This document shows positions 62,999 to 64,000 of a stretch of DNA of 64,000 nucleotides, in pieces. The position numbers and the translations under genes are program-made. Each line of letters starts with the position of its first letter. The first letter of the stretch is position 1. The notes under the pieces were generated by a model, which did no database searches, had not been told where the DNA came from, and saw only the letters and a list, made by a program, of their open reading frames with translations. Source of the DNA: Bog-950 sp964631835 (lineage in GTDB: Bacteria > Bacteroidota > Bacteroidia > Chitinophagales > LD1); contig CAZWAD010000013.1 of the NCBI GenBank assembly GCA_964631835.1, forward strand, positions 1 through 64,000, written 5' to 3'.

Positions 62999-64000
62999 TC
63001 AGTATGCCAGATTCGAGCTTAACCATTTTTCTAATTCTTTCACCGAAAGTCCCTTGGCTTTTGCCAGTGCCTCCACTTGGTCTTTTTGAATTTTTCCCAC
63101 ACCAAAGTATTTAGAATGTGGGGAAGCGAAATAAAATCCGCTCACACTTGCAGTTGGATACATGGCGTAACTTTCCGTGAGTAGAATGCCAGTATTCTTT
63201 TCTACATCAAGCAATTGCCAAATCTGCGGCTTTAGGGTGTGGTCAGGGCAAGCGGGGTAACCCGGTGCCGGACGAATACCCCGGTATTTTTCTTTTATCA
63301 AATCTTCGTTCGAAAGATTTTCCACTGCCGCGTAGCCCCAGAATTCTTTACGCACGCGCTCATGTATTCTTTCGGCAAATGCTTCTGCTAAGCGGTCAGC
63401 AATTGCTTTGAGCATAATGGAGTTGTAATCGTCATGGTCTTTCTCAAACCTCTCAACCCATTTCTCAATTCCTATTCCGGCTGTAACGGCAAATGTTCCG
63501 AAGTAATCTCCTTGCGGAGCAACAAAGTCGCTCAGGCAAAAATTCGGTTGCCCGTTCTTTTTTGTTTGTTGCCTCATGAAAACAAACTCCCGGATTTCGG
63601 ATTTCGGATTTCGGATTTGAACCGCTTCACCCTTCGATTCTACTTCAAAAATTCCTATCACTCCTTTTGCCGTAATCCATTTTTCAGCAATTATTTTTCT
63701 TAAAAGTGCGTTTGCATCGTCATAAAGTTTCTTCGCCTCCTTGCCGTATTTTTTACTTTCGAATATGCGCGGGTAAACTCCGCTCATCTCCCAGGTAGAA
63801 AATAAAGGTGACCAGTCAATGTATTTTGAAAGGTCTTCTAAACTGTAATCATCAAAAACTTTTACCCCGACAAAACTTGGCTCGTCAATTTTCTCTTCGC
63901 TCCAGTCAATCTGAAACTTATTCGCACGCGCTTCTTCAAGGGAAATGTATTCAACATCACTTTTCCGGTTCGCATGTAGTTCGCGCATTTCTTCATACTC
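62999..64000 (-). CDS. metH: Methionine synthase MetH, C-terminal part (runs off the window)
   Basis: This is the AdoMet-binding reactivation domain of cobalamin-dependent methionine synthase; the open frame continues past position 64000. Visible motifs are KYIDWSPLFSTWEMSG, FVAPQGDYFGTFAVTAGIGIE, AERIHERVRKEFWGYA, GIRPAPGYPACPDHTLK and the closing TASVSGFYFASPHSKYFGVGKI. A loop between IFEVESKGEAV and FVFMRQQ is lengthened by residues QIRNPKSEIRE, which come from a 7-bp DNA repeat. Confidence 0.94.
   Translation of the reverse strand, partial: EYEEMRELHANRKSDVEYISLEEARANKFQIDWSEEKIDEPSFVGVKVFDDYSLEDLSKYIDWSPLFSTWEMSGVYPRIFESKKYGKEAKKLYDDANALLRKIIAEKWITAKGVIGIFEVESKGEAVQIRNPKSEIREFVFMRQQTKKNGQPNFCLSDFVAPQGDYFGTFAVTAGIGIEKWVERFEKDHDDYNSIMLKAIADRLAEAFAERIHERVRKEFWGYAAVENLSNEDLIKEKYRGIRPAPGYPACPDHTLKPQIWQLLDVEKNTGILLTESYAMYPTASVSGFYFASPHSKYFGVGKIQKDQVEALAKAKGLSVKELEKWLSSNLAY
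63591..63618. repeat. Heptanucleotide repeat inside metH
   Basis: There are four tandem CGGATTT units (63591, 63598, 63605, 63612). They encode part of a loop in the MetH reactivation domain. A change of one unit would shift the frame. Confidence 0.85.

Overview
The window comes from a member of the Bacteroidota. The evidence is the type IX secretion and gliding genes (gldJ, a porP/sprF paralogue, porU, porV, and a cargo protein with a type A C-terminal sorting domain), the order DUF6089 - uppS - bamA - three ompH/skp copies - murI, almost no Shine-Dalgarno sequences, and promoter-like TAnnTTTG boxes. The closest order cannot be fixed by eye. I see no rRNA, tRNA, transposase, prophage or CRISPR array, and the gene content is mostly core chromosome.

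Layout. 1-343: a 21-bp tandem repeat array, otherwise no gene. 344-8700 (minus strand): an envelope-biogenesis run, transcribed DUF6089 barrel -> uppS -> bamA -> ompH x3 -> murI -> secreted thioredoxin-fold protein. 8867-11616 (minus): a two-gene ABC transporter of unknown substrate. 11710-14575 (plus): EamA transporter, yicC, gmk, apaG; then a small unknown protein and rlmD on minus. 16513-22490 (plus): a periplasmic folding operon (PpiC-type isomerase, SurA-N-like lipoprotein, small barrel, SurA) and a MoxR ATPase. 22565-23266: an unusual winged-helix protein with an internal 42-bp repeat array. 23496-25951 (plus): an NhaD/citrate-type antiporter and an arginase-fold protein with a degenerate metal site. 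25948-35521: murF, gldJ and porP on minus, porU and porV on plus. 35589-38359 (minus): a T9SS-exported hydrolase and an MBL hydrolase. 38431-46140: a very large TolB-like/barrel protein, lptB, a GH3 protein, a polyprenyl synthase and an alpha/beta hydrolase.

46670-48185 is a compact arsenic-type operon: an ArsR repressor whose predicted operator straddles its own -7 box, a 25-residue cysteine-rich microprotein, a SAM methyltransferase whose start overlaps the microprotein stop, and a low-Mr-phosphatase-type arsenate reductase. No efflux pump follows. 48365-59541 (minus): DsbD, DinB, a methyltransferase-like membrane protein, purQ, two Bacteroidota-type proteins and an OppC-OppB-OppA peptide importer without ATPases. 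59604-64000: a TIGR01777 epimerase, a small secreted protein coupled to a homologue of eukaryotic sphingolipid delta-4 desaturase, an MscS channel, and the 3' part of metH.

The points most worth following up are the microprotein of the ars operon, the DEGS1-like desaturase, the repeat-bearing winged-helix protein, the 21-bp heptad array, the forced CTG start of bamA, and heptanucleotide repeats inside coding sequences.
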